DNA of 64,000 nt from Deinococcus ruber (GTDB lineage: Bacteria > Deinococcota > Deinococci > Deinococcales > Deinococcaceae). The DNA is taken from NCBI RefSeq assembly GCF_014648095.1, contig NZ_BMQL01000004.1, positions 179,911 through 243,910 of the forward strand, given 5' to 3'. Below the pieces are notes generated by a model. The model was not told the origin of the DNA. It saw only the letters and a list, made by a program, of their open reading frames with translations, and ran no database searches. The position numbers were made by a program, and so were the translations under genes. Positions 22,887 to 35,204 of the stretch are shown piece by piece (positions within the stretch are counted from its first letter, which is position 1; every line of letters starts with the position of its first letter).

Positions 22887-22897
22887 ATTGTATACAG
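22887..22897 (-). promoter_or_regulatory. -10 box and GntR-type operator of the regulator gene
   Basis: On the minus strand TACAAT ends 7 bases before the ATG. The palindrome TGTATACA (22889-22896) overlaps it and matches the core of many GntR-family sites, consistent with autorepression. Confidence 0.55.
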
Positions 22898-22978
22898 AAT
22901 TCGTCATAAAAGAAAGGACGCAGAGATGTTGCCCCGCGTCCTTCGGTTCAGCGCTGCTCGTTCCGTACCCTTCGCCCA

Positions 22979-23368
22979 TTATCCTTCATCTGACACGCTG
23001 TGTGCGCTAAGAACCCGCTCGGCCAGCTGTTCCAGACCCTGCTTTCCGGCCCGGCGCTGACAATGCTCGGTCACGAGGCACAGCGTCAGATACAGATACA
23101 AGCGTTCTCCGCTGCGGGCACGGTAGATCCCCACCTCATTGCGGCTGCGGGTGCTATGGCACAGGTCGCAGTGGGCCGCTTTGTTGCCCTTGGGTTCCAG
23201 CGGCTCCAGCTCGGCCAGCCGCCCTCCGTTTACCAGTGCCCGGCGTCCGTCGGCCACTTCGTACAGCCCCAGGGTCGGTGCCGCCGCCTGATGCCCGTCG
23301 CCAAACAGCTCGCGGGCCGTTTCCGGAAAAAGTTCGCGCAGCACGTCGCGTTCGCTGTAATCGGCCAT
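22979..23368 (-). CDS. Small zinc-finger protein, FBP-domain-like
   Basis: The 129-residue soluble protein has a treble-clef-like metal site: [19 protein letters not shown] followed by [12 protein letters not shown]. This resembles the FBP C-terminal zinc finger (EF-G-binding/fibronectin-binding type), which suggests ribosome or RNA binding. The start ATG 23368 has TACACT 6 bases upstream and no SD, so it is probably leaderless. A longer frame to 23416 lacks support. Confidence 0.65.
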   Translation of the reverse strand: MADYSERDVLRELFPETARELFGDGHQAAAPTLGLYEVADGRRALVNGGRLAELEPLEPKGNKAAHCDLCHSTRSRNEVGIYRARSGERLYLYLTLCLVTEHCQRRAGKQGLEQLAERVLSAHSVSDEG

Positions 23369-23422
23369 GAAGGCAGTGTACGAGGTGGGCAGCGAAGCGC
23401 GTCTGAAAGGCGTCACAGTTAG

Positions 23423-23496
23423 GGCGCGTGGCCTGCAAGGCGTTTTGATTCGGTCAGGCTATTGGTGCCTTTTTTACAGGCGGCAGGCCACGCGCC
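23423..23496 (-). terminator. Long inverted repeat after a small operon
   Basis: GGCGCGTGGCCTGC and its exact complement (14 bp) flank a 46-base interior that holds T-rich runs. It sits 9 bases past the stop at 23505 and probably ends that transcript. Confidence 0.6.
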
Positions 23497-23504
23497 ACAG
23501 TCTT

Positions 23505-23915
23505 TTAATTCTCGTTCAGCAGCGGCGCACGCGGGAACTCGACCTTGACGTGAACCAGCGTGCCCACCGGGGTCTGGGGGTCGAGATTGATGCCGTGGGC
23601 CGACAGCAGCGGCGGATTGGGCTGCGGATCGATGGCCCGGATGAACACCCGCCCCTGTGCAGGCAGAAAGGCGCACCACCCTTTCGGCTCGCTGTGGAAG
23701 GCCCGCACCGGCAACAGCGATTGCAGCGTCATATCGGCGGGGGTGGCCCAGTATTCGATCAACAGGAGGGCCTGCGAGCGGTGCATGTCGGCTTCTGCAA
23801 TGTCGAGTTGCAGTTCGAGCGCGTCCTGGGTGCCGGGAAGAATATTGTTCCAGCCAGGAATAACGGCGCGGTCACTGCCCTTGCTGCGAAACAGCGTGGG
23901 AATGGCCTGCGTCAT
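23505..23915 (-). CDS. Conserved-looking protein of unknown function
   Basis: The 136-residue soluble protein is not one I recognise. It begins MTQAIPTLFRSKGSD and carries acidic and aromatic segments (ALELQLDIAEADMHRSQALLLIEYWATPAD, GWCAFLPAQGRVFIRAIDP), suggesting a small beta-rich fold. Its ATG overlaps the stop of the 49-residue membrane protein upstream (ATGA). The pair forms a two-gene unit ending at the inverted repeat 23423-23496. Confidence 0.65.
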   Translation of the reverse strand: MTQAIPTLFRSKGSDRAVIPGWNNILPGTQDALELQLDIAEADMHRSQALLLIEYWATPADMTLQSLLPVRAFHSEPKGWCAFLPAQGRVFIRAIDPQPNPPLLSAHGINLDPQTPVGTLVHVKVEFPRAPLLNEN

Positions 23916-24061
23916 GCCGACTTACCGGGAACCTGAATGCTGGCGATCACCGACCGCGTGAGCAGATAGCCCAGCGCGAACACCAGCAGCGGCAGCAGAT
24001 TCAGGCTGAGCGCCGATTCCTTTTCGGGATGCAGCGCGTCTCTTCTTCTGTAATTGATCAT
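23912..24061 (-). CDS. Small single-span membrane protein (49 aa)
   Basis: MINYRRRDALHPEKESALSL is followed by one hydrophobic helix (NLLPLLVFALGYLLTRSVIASI, about residues 21-42). The arginine-rich N-terminus should stay in the cytoplasm. The ATG has TACCCT 6 bases upstream (leaderless pattern), and the stop overlaps the next gene by 4 bases, so I consider it real despite its size. Function unknown. Confidence 0.6.
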   Translation of the reverse strand: MINYRRRDALHPEKESALSLNLLPLLVFALGYLLTRSVIASIQVPGKSA

Positions 24062-24184
24062 GCTGTGAGGGTAGCGCGTTTGCCGTCGCCAGGAAGCGAA
24101 AAGCCTTGATCGTGCGGCACCCGCCGCGCAGACCGTGAGAGAAACAGCCTTGACCACATCAGAGCCGCGCTATACAACTCGTAT

Positions 24185-25264
<1,080 letters not shown>

Positions 25265-25453
25265 CAGGCGCTTGTGTGTGGCGGCCCGGCAGCAAAGGCC
25301 AGAGGCGTGGTATACACTGCTCTCTATCTCAGGTCGGAGCTGAGCCGTCTGCACTGAGCTTGCTGTACTGCGTTTCTGTACTGCGCCTGCTGCATCGCGC
25401 CTTCTCCGCCGTATTCGTCCATCACCATTTATCTCTCCAAAGGAACCAAAATC
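25265..25453. other. Non-coding leader of secG
   Basis: No gene is seen. A TATACACT element near 25310 may be the -10 of secG, leaving a leader of about 135 bases. I find no known riboswitch in it. Confidence 0.4.
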
Positions 25454-25675
25454 ATGTTGACTGTCTTCATTATTCTGTTCGCCCTAATCTGTGTCGGGCT
25501 GGTATTTTTCGTGCTGTTGCAGGTGCCCAAGCAGGCCGGTCTGAGTGCCAGCCTGGGCGGCGGCGGCGACCTCTTCGGCGGGCGCGGCGTCGAGGGCGGG
25601 CTGGTCCGTATCAGCAGTGTGCTGGGCGGCTTATTCATGCTCGTTGCATTATTAATCGACATCCTGTCACGCTGA
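25454..25675 (+). CDS. secG: Preprotein translocase subunit SecG
   Basis: This 73-residue protein has two transmembrane helices separated by the SecG loop: FFVLLQVPKQAGLSASLGGGGDLFGGRG. It assists SecYEG in protein export. The SD AAAGGA lies about 9 bases before the ATG. The gene is monocistronic and is followed by a clear terminator. Confidence 0.93.
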   Translation: MLTVFIILFALICVGLVFFVLLQVPKQAGLSASLGGGGDLFGGRGVEGGLVRISSVLGGLFMLVALLIDILSR

Positions 25676-25696
25676 ATTCACGCTCTTTTTGTTCCG

Positions 25697-25727
25697 GGCC
25701 GCATCGATGAAGATGCGGCCTTTCATT
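25697..25727 (+). terminator. Rho-independent terminator of secG
   Basis: GGCCGCATC and GATGCGGCC form a 9-bp stem with a 6-base loop, followed by TTTCATT. Confidence 0.85.
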
Positions 25728-25777
25728 TGTATTGTCTAGATGATTAATTTTATGCACTTGCAATGTTATGGGTGAGA

Positions 25778-25832
25778 ACGGTTAGAAACCGTCTGACACG
25801 GCCTTGACCCGCATTTGCCAACTCTCTATAGT
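25778..25832 (+). promoter_or_regulatory. Promoter of the peptide transporter operon
   Basis: TTGACC (25804-25809) and TATAGT (25827-25832) are spaced by 17 bases. A perfect palindrome ACGGTT-AGA-AACCGT (25778-25792) ends 11 bases before the -35 box and may bind a regulator. The 5' leader before the ATG at 25965 would be about 125 bases. Confidence 0.7.
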
Positions 25833-25964
25833 AGGCGGCGCTGGTACCCCGAACAACGTTTGTTAGGTTCTCAACCACATGGCCGCTGCCGCTTGCAGCA
25901 AATGCCCTGGGAAGAGTCTTTTCATTCAGCGATCTGTCGGCTGTACAGTCCAGGAGGAATTTCG

Positions 25965-27734
25965 ATGAAGACCCACGCTATGAAAAAATTGCTGGTGCTC
26001 GCGGCTGCCCTGACACTCGGAAGCAGCATGGCCGCCCCATTCGTGTGGCCTGCCAAATGGAGCGCAGATGCCCCCAGCGCAGCCAAGTCTGGCGGCGAAT
26101 TCCGGAACTACACCCTCAGCGACTTCAAGACGGTCAACCCGTTTACTTCCGCTGAAGCGACGAGCATTCCCGGCACCATGGCATTGCCGGGTGACGGACT
26201 GTTCACTCAGGATCCGACCACCGACGAATTCATACCGCACATGGCCGACGGCATGCCAGCAGTCAGCAACGGCGGCAAGCGCTTCGTGGTCAAGATTCGC
26301 CAGGGCATGAAGTTCAGCGACGGACAGGCTATTACTGCTGACGACTGGATCACCACCTACAAGATCCACACCGACGATAAGGTCGGCAGCAACAGCTACG
26401 ACAGCTTCTTCATCAACGACAAGCCGATCACGGTCAAGAAGCTCGATGATTACACCCTGCAGTTCGACTTCCCCCAGACCAGCGCCGAAGCCTACGCCAC
26501 CATGAGCTACAACCCCTGGCCCGATCACATCTTCGGTGCGGCCTACCGCAAGGGCGGCGCAGACGCGGTCAAGGCGCTGTGGGGCCTGAACGTCGATCCC
26601 AAAACCGTGGTGTCGCCCGGCCCCTTCGTGCTCTCCGGGTATTCAGCGGGTCAGCGTGCGGTGTTCCGCAAGAACCCGTACTACGGCGAGTGGAACAAGG
26701 ACAGCGCGGGCAAGTCGCTGCCGTACCTCGACGGCTACTCCTTCCGCATCGTGAAGGATCTGAACGCGGGTCTCGCCTCCTACCTCGCCGGTGACATCGA
26801 TACCTACGGGCCGCGCAACGCCGACGACCTGGCACAGATCAAGAAGGCCATCGACGCCAAGACGCTGAACGCCACGCTGATCGCCAACGTGTCGCCCGCC
26901 GCCAGCAGCCAGTGGATCACCTTCAACTGGAACAAGGCCGACAGCCCATTCAAGCAGAAGCTGTTCCGTGACACACGTTTCCGTCACGCCATGAGCATGC
27001 TCGCCAACCGCGACGCGATGGTTCAGCTCGCGCTGGGCGGCCTGGGCGTGCCCACCTACTACAGCGTGTATCCGGTGTTCAAGGGCTTCATCAACGACAG
27101 TGCCCCCAAGTACCCGTACAACCTCGACGGCGCGGCCAAGCTGCTGGCGCAGATGGGCTTCACCAAGAAGGGCAGCGACGGCGTTTTGGTCGACAGCAAG
27201 GGCAACAAGCTGGAATTCACCCTGACCACCAACGCGGGCAACACCACCCGTGAGCAGCTCGGGCGCATCTTTGCCGACGAGGCCAAGAAGATCGGCGTGA
27301 AGGTCAACTTCAACCCCATCGACTTCAACGTGCTGGTGGGACAGCTTCAGTCCAAGGGCGAGAGCCGTCCTTTCGACGCGATTCTGCTGGGCCTGAGCGG
27401 TGGCACCAACATCTGGCCCTACGGAGTAAACGTGGTTCCCTGCGGCACTGACCTGCACAGCTACAACAACCCCACCAATGGAGCCTGCGCCACCAGCCAG
27501 GAACAGCTGATGACCAAGCTGTTCTACCAGGGACAGAGCACCGTCGATCTGAAGGCCCGCGAGGCCATCGGTTCGCAGCTTCTCAAGACCGAAGCTGAAC
27601 TCCAGCCGGTCATCTATCTGGTCGGCGGCAGCTACCACGTGACGTACAACAACCGTCTGGGTGGGCAGCACCCCCGCGACCTCATGGACAGCTACTACGG
27701 TTCGCGCGAACTGCCTCTTACCTTTATCAAGTAA
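25965..27734 (+). CDS. Peptide ABC transporter substrate-binding protein
   Basis: The 589-residue exported protein has a Sec signal (AMKKLLVLAAALTLGSSMAA) and no lipobox cysteine. The SBP_bac_5 fold is shown by FRNYTLSDFKTVNPFT, FVVKIRQGMKFSDGQAITADDWITTYKIH and FRHAMSMLANRDAMVQLALGGLG. It captures di- or oligopeptides, or a related solute, for the permeases downstream. SD AGGAGG lies 9 bases before ATG 25965. The frame is open to 25815, but that extension is unlikely. A hairpin after the stop probably lowers expression of the membrane genes relative to this one. Confidence 0.92.
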   Translation: MKTHAMKKLLVLAAALTLGSSMAAPFVWPAKWSADAPSAAKSGGEFRNYTLSDFKTVNPFTSAEATSIPGTMALPGDGLFTQDPTTDEFIPHMADGMPAVSNGGKRFVVKIRQGMKFSDGQAITADDWITTYKIHTDDKVGSNSYDSFFINDKPITVKKLDDYTLQFDFPQTSAEAYATMSYNPWPDHIFGAAYRKGGADAVKALWGLNVDPKTVVSPGPFVLSGYSAGQRAVFRKNPYYGEWNKDSAGKSLPYLDGYSFRIVKDLNAGLASYLAGDIDTYGPRNADDLAQIKKAIDAKTLNATLIANVSPAASSQWITFNWNKADSPFKQKLFRDTRFRHAMSMLANRDAMVQLALGGLGVPTYYSVYPVFKGFINDSAPKYPYNLDGAAKLLAQMGFTKKGSDGVLVDSKGNKLEFTLTTNAGNTTREQLGRIFADEAKKIGVKVNFNPIDFNVLVGQLQSKGESRPFDAILLGLSGGTNIWPYGVNVVPCGTDLHSYNNPTNGACATSQEQLMTKLFYQGQSTVDLKAREAIGSQLLKTEAELQPVIYLVGGSYHVTYNNRLGGQHPRDLMDSYYGSRELPLTFIK

Positions 27735-27794
27735 GCCCCGGCTTGCTGCGATGAAGTCAGCCGAACGACCGTGAACAGTCAGGAGTGACGGCAA

Positions 27795-27822
27795 AAGGCA
27801 GTCCGCGTGTGTGGACTGCCTT
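27795..27822 (+). terminator. Intra-operon attenuating hairpin
   Basis: AAGGCAGTCC and GGACTGCCTT form a 10-bp stem with an 8-base loop between the binding-protein and permease genes. The T-run is weak, so partial termination or 3'-end protection of the upstream mRNA is likely. Confidence 0.6.
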
Positions 27823-27914
27823 CGCTCTTGACGCCAAGTCTTTTGACAGACGGCACTGAAAGCCACACGCGGGTTGTTGCTTTTTGCTCTGATGTTGCGT
27901 TTCCTGGAGGCTCC

Positions 27915-28895
27915 ATGTTGATCTTTTTGCTTCGGCGACTGCTCAACCTTCTACCCACCTTTCTGATTGCCAGCATCATGGTCTTTGTCATCATCTATCT
28001 GGCTCCCGGCGATTTCCTGACGCCTGCCCGTCTGAACCCCGGCATCTCGGCGCAGCAGATCGAGAACCTGTCGCGCTCGTTCGGCCTCGACAAGCCCTGG
28101 TACGTGCAGTACTTCAACTGGATGAACAACATGCTGCACGGCAATCTGGGCCTCAGCTTCTCGTATCAGCAGCCGGTTCTCGATGTGGCGTGGCCCCGCG
28201 TTCTCAACTCGCTGAAGCTGGTACTGGTCAATCTGGTGCTGTTCTACGGCATCAGCATTCCGCTGGGCGTGTACGGTGCGGTGCGCCAGTACAGCCTGGG
28301 CGACCGCGTTTCAGGCGTCTTCTTCTATGTGCTGCTCGGCTTTCCCAGCTTCTTTCTGGCGCTGCTCACCATCTTCGGCATCCTGCGGCTGCGGCAGCTG
28401 ACCGGCTGGCATATTCCCCTGGGCGGCATGACCAGCGACAACCACGACACGCTCAGTTTCCTGGGCCGCACCTGGGACACGCTGCAACATCTGCTGGCCC
28501 CGGCGCTGGTACTGGCGATCATCAATGTCGCCGGGTTTACGCGTGTGCTGCGCGGGCAGATGCTGGAAAACCTGCGGAGCGACTACATCCGCACGGCCCG
28601 CAGCAAGGGTGTGCCCGAGCGCAGCGTGATCTACCGTCACACCCTGCGGAACGCCATCATTCCCTTCGTGGCCGATGTCGGCAACATCCTGCCGGGTCTG
28701 ATCGGCGGGGCCGGCTTCGTTGAGGTGGTGTTTTCGTATCCCGGCATCACGCCGATGCTGCTCGACTCGCTGAATTCGCAGGATTTCTACCTGATCGCGG
28801 CGTTCAGCATCCTGCCGATGATCCTGCTGTTTATCGGCAACGCCCTCAGCGACATTCTGCTGACCCTGGTCGATCCCAGGATCCGCTTTTCCTAA
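27915..28895 (+). CDS. Peptide ABC transporter permease (DppB/OppB type)
   Basis: The 326-residue inner-membrane protein has six helices, the typical N-terminus FLLRRLLNLLPTFLIASIMVFVIIYLAPGD, and the EAA loop (YIRTARSKGVPERSVIYRHTLRNAIIP) that docks on the ATPases. SD TGGAGG supports ATG 27915; the 36-residue longer frame is not needed. The second permease starts 7-13 bases after its stop. Confidence 0.93.
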   Translation: MLIFLLRRLLNLLPTFLIASIMVFVIIYLAPGDFLTPARLNPGISAQQIENLSRSFGLDKPWYVQYFNWMNNMLHGNLGLSFSYQQPVLDVAWPRVLNSLKLVLVNLVLFYGISIPLGVYGAVRQYSLGDRVSGVFFYVLLGFPSFFLALLTIFGILRLRQLTGWHIPLGGMTSDNHDTLSFLGRTWDTLQHLLAPALVLAIINVAGFTRVLRGQMLENLRSDYIRTARSKGVPERSVIYRHTLRNAIIPFVADVGNILPGLIGGAGFVEVVFSYPGITPMLLDSLNSQDFYLIAAFSILPMILLFIGNALSDILLTLVDPRIRFS

Positions 28896-28901
28896 GGGGG
28901 A

Positions 28902-30032
28902 ATGACCATGACCACTATCAGTCCGGCCCCCACCGTCCGCGCTCCCCGCGCCCAGTCACAGCTGAATGTGGCGTGGGGTCAGCTCCGCAAAAACCGTCTG
29001 GCGATGTTCGGCGGCATCTGCATCATTTTGCTGTATCTGATGGCCGTTTTTGCGCCCTTCATCGCGCCTGACGGCCTGAGCACCTACAGCACCACCAGCA
29101 TCACCCGTTACCACAAGCCCACGCCGCTGCATATCCGCGACGCCAAGACCGGGCAGTGGGGTCTGTACGTCGATAAGTTCGCTCAGCAGATGAACCCCGA
29201 CACCTTCCTCCAGGAGTTCCGGCCCACCGGGGAACACTGCGCCATTCGCTTCTTCGTGCGCGGCGACAGTTACCGCATTCTGGGTATTCCCGGCAACCTG
29301 CACCTGTTCGGCACCGGCAATCCCGAATGCAAGGTGTTTCTGTGGGGCGCCGAAGGACTGGGGCGCGACCTGTTTACCCGCACCATGTATGCGTCGCAGA
29401 TTTCGCTGACCATCGGCGTGCTCTCGGTGCTCATCAGCACGGTCATCGGCCTGATGATGGGCGCTATCGCGGCGTATTTCGGCGGCTGGGTCGACAACGT
29501 CATCAACCGCGTCATCGAAGCGATTTCGGCAATTCCCAGCCTGTTTCTGCTGATTCTGCTGCGTTCGCTGTTTCCGCCCAGTGCCAACCCCATTACGGTG
29601 CTGTTTCTGCTGCTCTCGATGCTGGCCTTCATCAGCTGGGGCGGTCTGGCCCGCGTGGTTCGCAGTCAGCTGTATTCCGTGCGTCAGCAGGACTACGTGA
29701 CGGCGGCGACCTCGCTGGGCGCGTCGCAAAACCGCATCATGATCCGTCACATGCTGCCCAGCATGACCACCTATCTGATCGTGACGCTCAGCCTTGCCAT
29801 TCCCGGCACCATCCTGCTAGAAAGCGGCCTGAGTTTCCTGGGTATCGGGGCAGTCGAACCCTACGTGAGCTGGGGTACGCTGCTCAATCAGACGCAGGAC
29901 GGCGGCATTGCCAGCATCACCGACCGCCCCTGGATGCTGATTCCGGGTTTCTTCATCGTGTTCACAGTCATGTGTTATCAGCTGCTGGGCGACGGCCTGC
30001 GTGACGCCTTCGACCCGCGTAAACGGCAGTAA
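28902..30032 (+). CDS. Peptide ABC transporter permease (DppC/OppC type) with large external insert
   Basis: The 376-residue partner permease has an N-terminal helix (LAMFGGICIILLYLMAVFAPFIAP). An insert of roughly 100 residues rich in charged and aromatic residues follows (about 60-165, with CAIRFFVRGDSYRILGIPGNLHLFGTGNPECKVFLWGAEGLGRDLFTR). The permease core comes next, with EAA loop YVTAATSLGASQNRIMIRHMLP. Usual OppC proteins are about 300 residues, so the periplasmic insert is long. ATG 28902 or 28908 may start it; the SD AAGGGGG is better spaced for 28908. Confidence 0.92.
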   Translation: MTMTTISPAPTVRAPRAQSQLNVAWGQLRKNRLAMFGGICIILLYLMAVFAPFIAPDGLSTYSTTSITRYHKPTPLHIRDAKTGQWGLYVDKFAQQMNPDTFLQEFRPTGEHCAIRFFVRGDSYRILGIPGNLHLFGTGNPECKVFLWGAEGLGRDLFTRTMYASQISLTIGVLSVLISTVIGLMMGAIAAYFGGWVDNVINRVIEAISAIPSLFLLILLRSLFPPSANPITVLFLLLSMLAFISWGGLARVVRSQLYSVRQQDYVTAATSLGASQNRIMIRHMLPSMTTYLIVTLSLAIPGTILLESGLSFLGIGAVEPYVSWGTLLNQTQDGGIASITDRPWMLIPGFFIVFTVMCYQLLGDGLRDAFDPRKRQ

Positions 30033-30244
30033 TACGGCACCTGGCGACACGGTGCGCGGAGCAGCTGTGTCTATGCCGGAGATTTCGTTAATCCTGATAT
30101 GATGGCACAATAGTTTTTCTGCTTTCTGGTAGGGGCCACTTCCGCTTTCTCTGCTTCCTGCTGGTTACTGCGTTCTTCAAGACCCGTACTGGTTTCCGCC
30201 CTGAAGGCAAGACACAATCAACGTGCAGGTGTATGGGAGGGTGA
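30033..30244 (+). other. Gap inside the transporter operon
   Basis: This 212-base gap holds no gene. A TATGAT hexamer at 30098-30103 could be an internal -10 box, but no good -35 is seen. SD GGGAGGGTG precedes the next start. Confidence 0.35.
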
Positions 30245-32394
<2,150 letters not shown>

Positions 32395-32415
32395 GACGGC
32401 CAATCCGCTTCGTTT

Positions 32416-32442
32416 CCGCTCCGATCTGGGGCGGTTTTTTTT
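32416..32442 (+). terminator. Rho-independent terminator of the transporter operon
   Basis: CCGCTCC-GATCT-GGGGCGG, a 7-bp stem with one G-U pair, is followed by eight T residues. Confidence 0.9.
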
Positions 32443-32502
32443 GGCTCTGACGTGGCGAACAGTTCTCATCTTCTGTCATCTGGCGTGCGGCACAGTCATA
32501 CC

Positions 32503-33801
32503 ATGCGCCCTTCCTCCAACCTGCTCCGTGTGCTCGCCGTCCTGCTTGGAAGTGCCGCCCTGTCTGCCAGCGCTGCCGACCTGCGCCTCTATTCCAGCTT
32601 CTCGGAGGTTCGGGGAGACGTGAGCGCGACTTCTCGGACCTTCACCCTGACGCTGCCGCAGGACGTGTGGCAGAACATGATTCCCGGCACGCTGGGCCTC
32701 GATGGCCTGAGCTTCACGTCGGCGGTGCAGGCGCAGCAGGACACCTGGCTGAAGTCGCTGGAGGGCCAGCGGGTCACGTTGCGCGAGAACGGCAAGCGCA
32801 GCCCGGTCACGCTGATTCGTGCTGCCGACCTGCTGATCCGGGATGCAGCGGGGGAGTACCGCACCGTTTCATACGCGCAACTCAGTTTTCCCAGTCCGCC
32901 GCCGCTGGGTGCTCAGTTGCCCAGCCAGAGCATTTTGTTTCGGCTGAAAGCAGCGGGCAAGGGGGTGGTCAGCTATCTGACACGCGGGCTGAGTTGGACG
33001 CCGCGCTATACGTTGCAGGTGACGTCGGGTACGGCAGACCGGGCGGCGCTGCGTGCCCTGGCGGATATCCGCAATGCCACCACGCAGGCTTACCGCGTCA
33101 GCAGCACCGAACTCTTTGCCGGAGAGGTGAAGATCGAGAGCGACGGAGTTTCGCAGACGATCCCGCCCTTGAGCGGATATTTACCGCTTCCTGCTGTGCC
33201 TATAGCGGGAGCGGCAATGAGCAGCCCCGTGCCCCTGGATACCATCAACGGGCTGTACCGCTATGGTCTGAACACCGCCTACGTCTTGCAGCCCAGAAGT
33301 ACCCTGACGCTGCCGTTTCTGACGCCGAAGCTCAGCAGCTTTCTGCGCTACGCCACTCTGGATTCCTCTTTCTCGCCGTTGGACAGTCAGGGAGTGCTCG
33401 ACCGTTCGTACCGCCTGAAGGCCGATCAGAATCTGCCGGGTGGCATCGTGACCGTGCGCGAGGCCGGGCGAATCGTGGGACAGGCCAGCATGCCCGATAC
33501 GGCCAGAAACAGAGAAATTCGTTTGACGTTGGGCCGTGACCCTGATCTGAGCTATACCCGCCACGCCGAAACCCTGGGGACCACCCCCAACAACGGCGGC
33601 ACCTACAGAGTGACCTACGTTTTTACAAGCAACAAGGACAGGGCCTTCCCCGTCGAGGTCAGAGAGCAGATAGATGGGCGAAAGGTGCTGCTGGACGGCC
33701 TGAAGGCCCAGAATCAGGTGATTGTGAAGCGGCGTATCGAGGTCGCGGCTCACGGTACGGCACGCGTCAGCTTTACGGTCATCATCAACAACGACGATTG
33801 A
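32503..33801 (+). CDS. Secreted protein, DUF4139-like, copy 1
   Basis: This 432-residue exported protein has a signal peptide (LLRVLAVLLGSAALSASA). Its mature part is beta-rich with LYSSFSEVR, TLPQDVWQNMIPGTL, YLTRGLSWTPRYTL and INGLYRYGLNTAYVLQPRSTLTLPFL. The (S/T)W.PRY and late strand pattern resemble DUF4139 proteins of unknown function. It is clearly paralogous to the next gene. ATG 32503 gives the signal peptide; no SD is seen. It ends 84 bases before the copy 2 start. Confidence 0.72.
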   Translation: MRPSSNLLRVLAVLLGSAALSASAADLRLYSSFSEVRGDVSATSRTFTLTLPQDVWQNMIPGTLGLDGLSFTSAVQAQQDTWLKSLEGQRVTLRENGKRSPVTLIRAADLLIRDAAGEYRTVSYAQLSFPSPPPLGAQLPSQSILFRLKAAGKGVVSYLTRGLSWTPRYTLQVTSGTADRAALRALADIRNATTQAYRVSSTELFAGEVKIESDGVSQTIPPLSGYLPLPAVPIAGAAMSSPVPLDTINGLYRYGLNTAYVLQPRSTLTLPFLTPKLSSFLRYATLDSSFSPLDSQGVLDRSYRLKADQNLPGGIVTVREAGRIVGQASMPDTARNREIRLTLGRDPDLSYTRHAETLGTTPNNGGTYRVTYVFTSNKDRAFPVEVREQIDGRKVLLDGLKAQNQVIVKRRIEVAAHGTARVSFTVIINNDD

Positions 33802-33884
33802 AACTGACCGGTTTCTTTGAGGCGGCTGCACCTTCCTCTTTATGTTCTCATCTGCTATCAGGTGAGCTGAGACACACTGCTTTC

Positions 33885-35144
33885 ATGAAATCCGCTCTCA
33901 TTGCTCTGACCGCTGCTGCCCTGCTGGGTACCGCCCGCGCCGCCGATCTGCGAATCTATTCAAGTTTTTCGGAGGTGCGCGAGGGCGTGACGGCGACCAG
34001 CCAGAATTTCACCCTGACACTGCCGCAGGACGTGTGGCAGAACATGATTCCCGGCACGCTCGACCTAGACGGCCTGAGCTTTACGTCGGCGGTGCAGGCG
34101 CAGCAGGACAACTGGCTGAAGTCGCTGGAGGGTCAGCAGGTCACGCTGCGTGAAGACGGCCATGAAACGCTGGTGACGCTGGTACGTGCCAGCGATCTGC
34201 TGATCAAGGACGCTTCGGGCCATTACCGCAACGTGTCGTACAGCCAGCTCAGCTTCTCGGTGCTACCGCCCAAGAACCCCACGTCGTCGTCGCAGAGTGT
34301 GACCTACGCGCTGAACAAGGCGGGCAGCGGCACGCTCAGCTACCTGACACGCGGCGTCACCTGGGCACCCCGCTATACCCTCAAGGCGTCGGGCAGCAGC
34401 GCCGTCCTGAGCGCCCTGGCCGATATTCACAACAACACCGCGCAGGATTACAACGTGAGCGCCACCGAGCTGTTTGCCGGAGACGTGGACATTCAGGGCG
34501 GCGCACAGCCGTATGCGCGGGCCGATGTGGCGATGACGGCGGCGGCCCCGGCCCCGATGATGGGCAAGGTCGGCACGCTGGGCACCATCAACGGGCTGTA
34601 CCGCTACGGCCTCGACACCGCGTACACCTTGCAGGCCAACAGCACCATCACCCTGCCGTTCCTGACGCCCGCCCTCACCAGTTTCGAGCGTTATGCCGCG
34701 CTGGACACCTACTTCAATACCCAGGGCAGCAGCGGTGTGCTGAACCGTTCGTACCGCCTGAAGGCCGACCAGAACCTGCCGGGCGGTCAGCTGACGGTGC
34801 GCGAGGACGGGCGCATTTCCGGGCAGACCACACTGGACGAAACGGCCAAGGGCGAAGCCGTCGAGTTTACGCTGGGCCGCGATCCCGACGTGCGCTACAC
34901 CCGCAGCGTCCAGACCGTGACCACCACCAAGAACGGCGGCACGTACAAAGTGACGTATACCTTCGACAGCAGCAAAGACCGCGCCGTCAGGGCCGAAGTG
35001 ACCGAGCGGGTCGGCGCACGCAAGGTCGTGCTGGACGGCGTGAGCACCGCCAATCAGGGTGTGGCGGCGCTGCGCGTGGATATTCCCGCCAAGGGCAAGG
35101 CCACCAAGACCTTCACGGTCACGATTGACAACACTGGCAACTGA
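33885..35144 (+). CDS. Secreted protein, DUF4139-like, copy 2
   Basis: The 419-residue exported protein has a signal peptide (MKSALIALTAAALLGTARA). Near-identical blocks to copy 1 include LTLPQDVWQNMIPGTL, LDGLSFTSAVQAQQD.WLKSLEGQ, NRSYRLKADQNLPGG and LGRDPD. The middle differs (an Ala/Met-rich stretch MTAAAPAPMMGKVG here). The pair arose by tandem duplication followed by divergence. The likely location is periplasm or surface. Function unknown. Confidence 0.72.
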   Translation: MKSALIALTAAALLGTARAADLRIYSSFSEVREGVTATSQNFTLTLPQDVWQNMIPGTLDLDGLSFTSAVQAQQDNWLKSLEGQQVTLREDGHETLVTLVRASDLLIKDASGHYRNVSYSQLSFSVLPPKNPTSSSQSVTYALNKAGSGTLSYLTRGVTWAPRYTLKASGSSAVLSALADIHNNTAQDYNVSATELFAGDVDIQGGAQPYARADVAMTAAAPAPMMGKVGTLGTINGLYRYGLDTAYTLQANSTITLPFLTPALTSFERYAALDTYFNTQGSSGVLNRSYRLKADQNLPGGQLTVREDGRISGQTTLDETAKGEAVEFTLGRDPDVRYTRSVQTVTTTKNGGTYKVTYTFDSSKDRAVRAEVTERVGARKVVLDGVSTANQGVAALRVDIPAKGKATKTFTVTIDNTGN

Positions 35145-35155
35145 GGAAAGACACA

Positions 35156-35199
35156 GAGGCGGGCGGTGCCGGGAAGAAGATTTCCGCACCGCCCGCCTC
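35156..35199 (+). terminator. Terminator after the DUF4139-like pair
   Basis: A perfect 14-bp stem (GAGGCGGGCGGTGC and complement) with a 16-base loop starts 12 bases after the stop. No long T-run follows. Confidence 0.75.
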
Positions 35200-35204
35200 G
35201 TCTG

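Noticed and set aside
25833..25964. Riboswitch in the 5' leader of the peptide-binding protein gene
   Set aside because: The leader is long enough, but I find no conserved core of a known class and no terminator/antiterminator pair.
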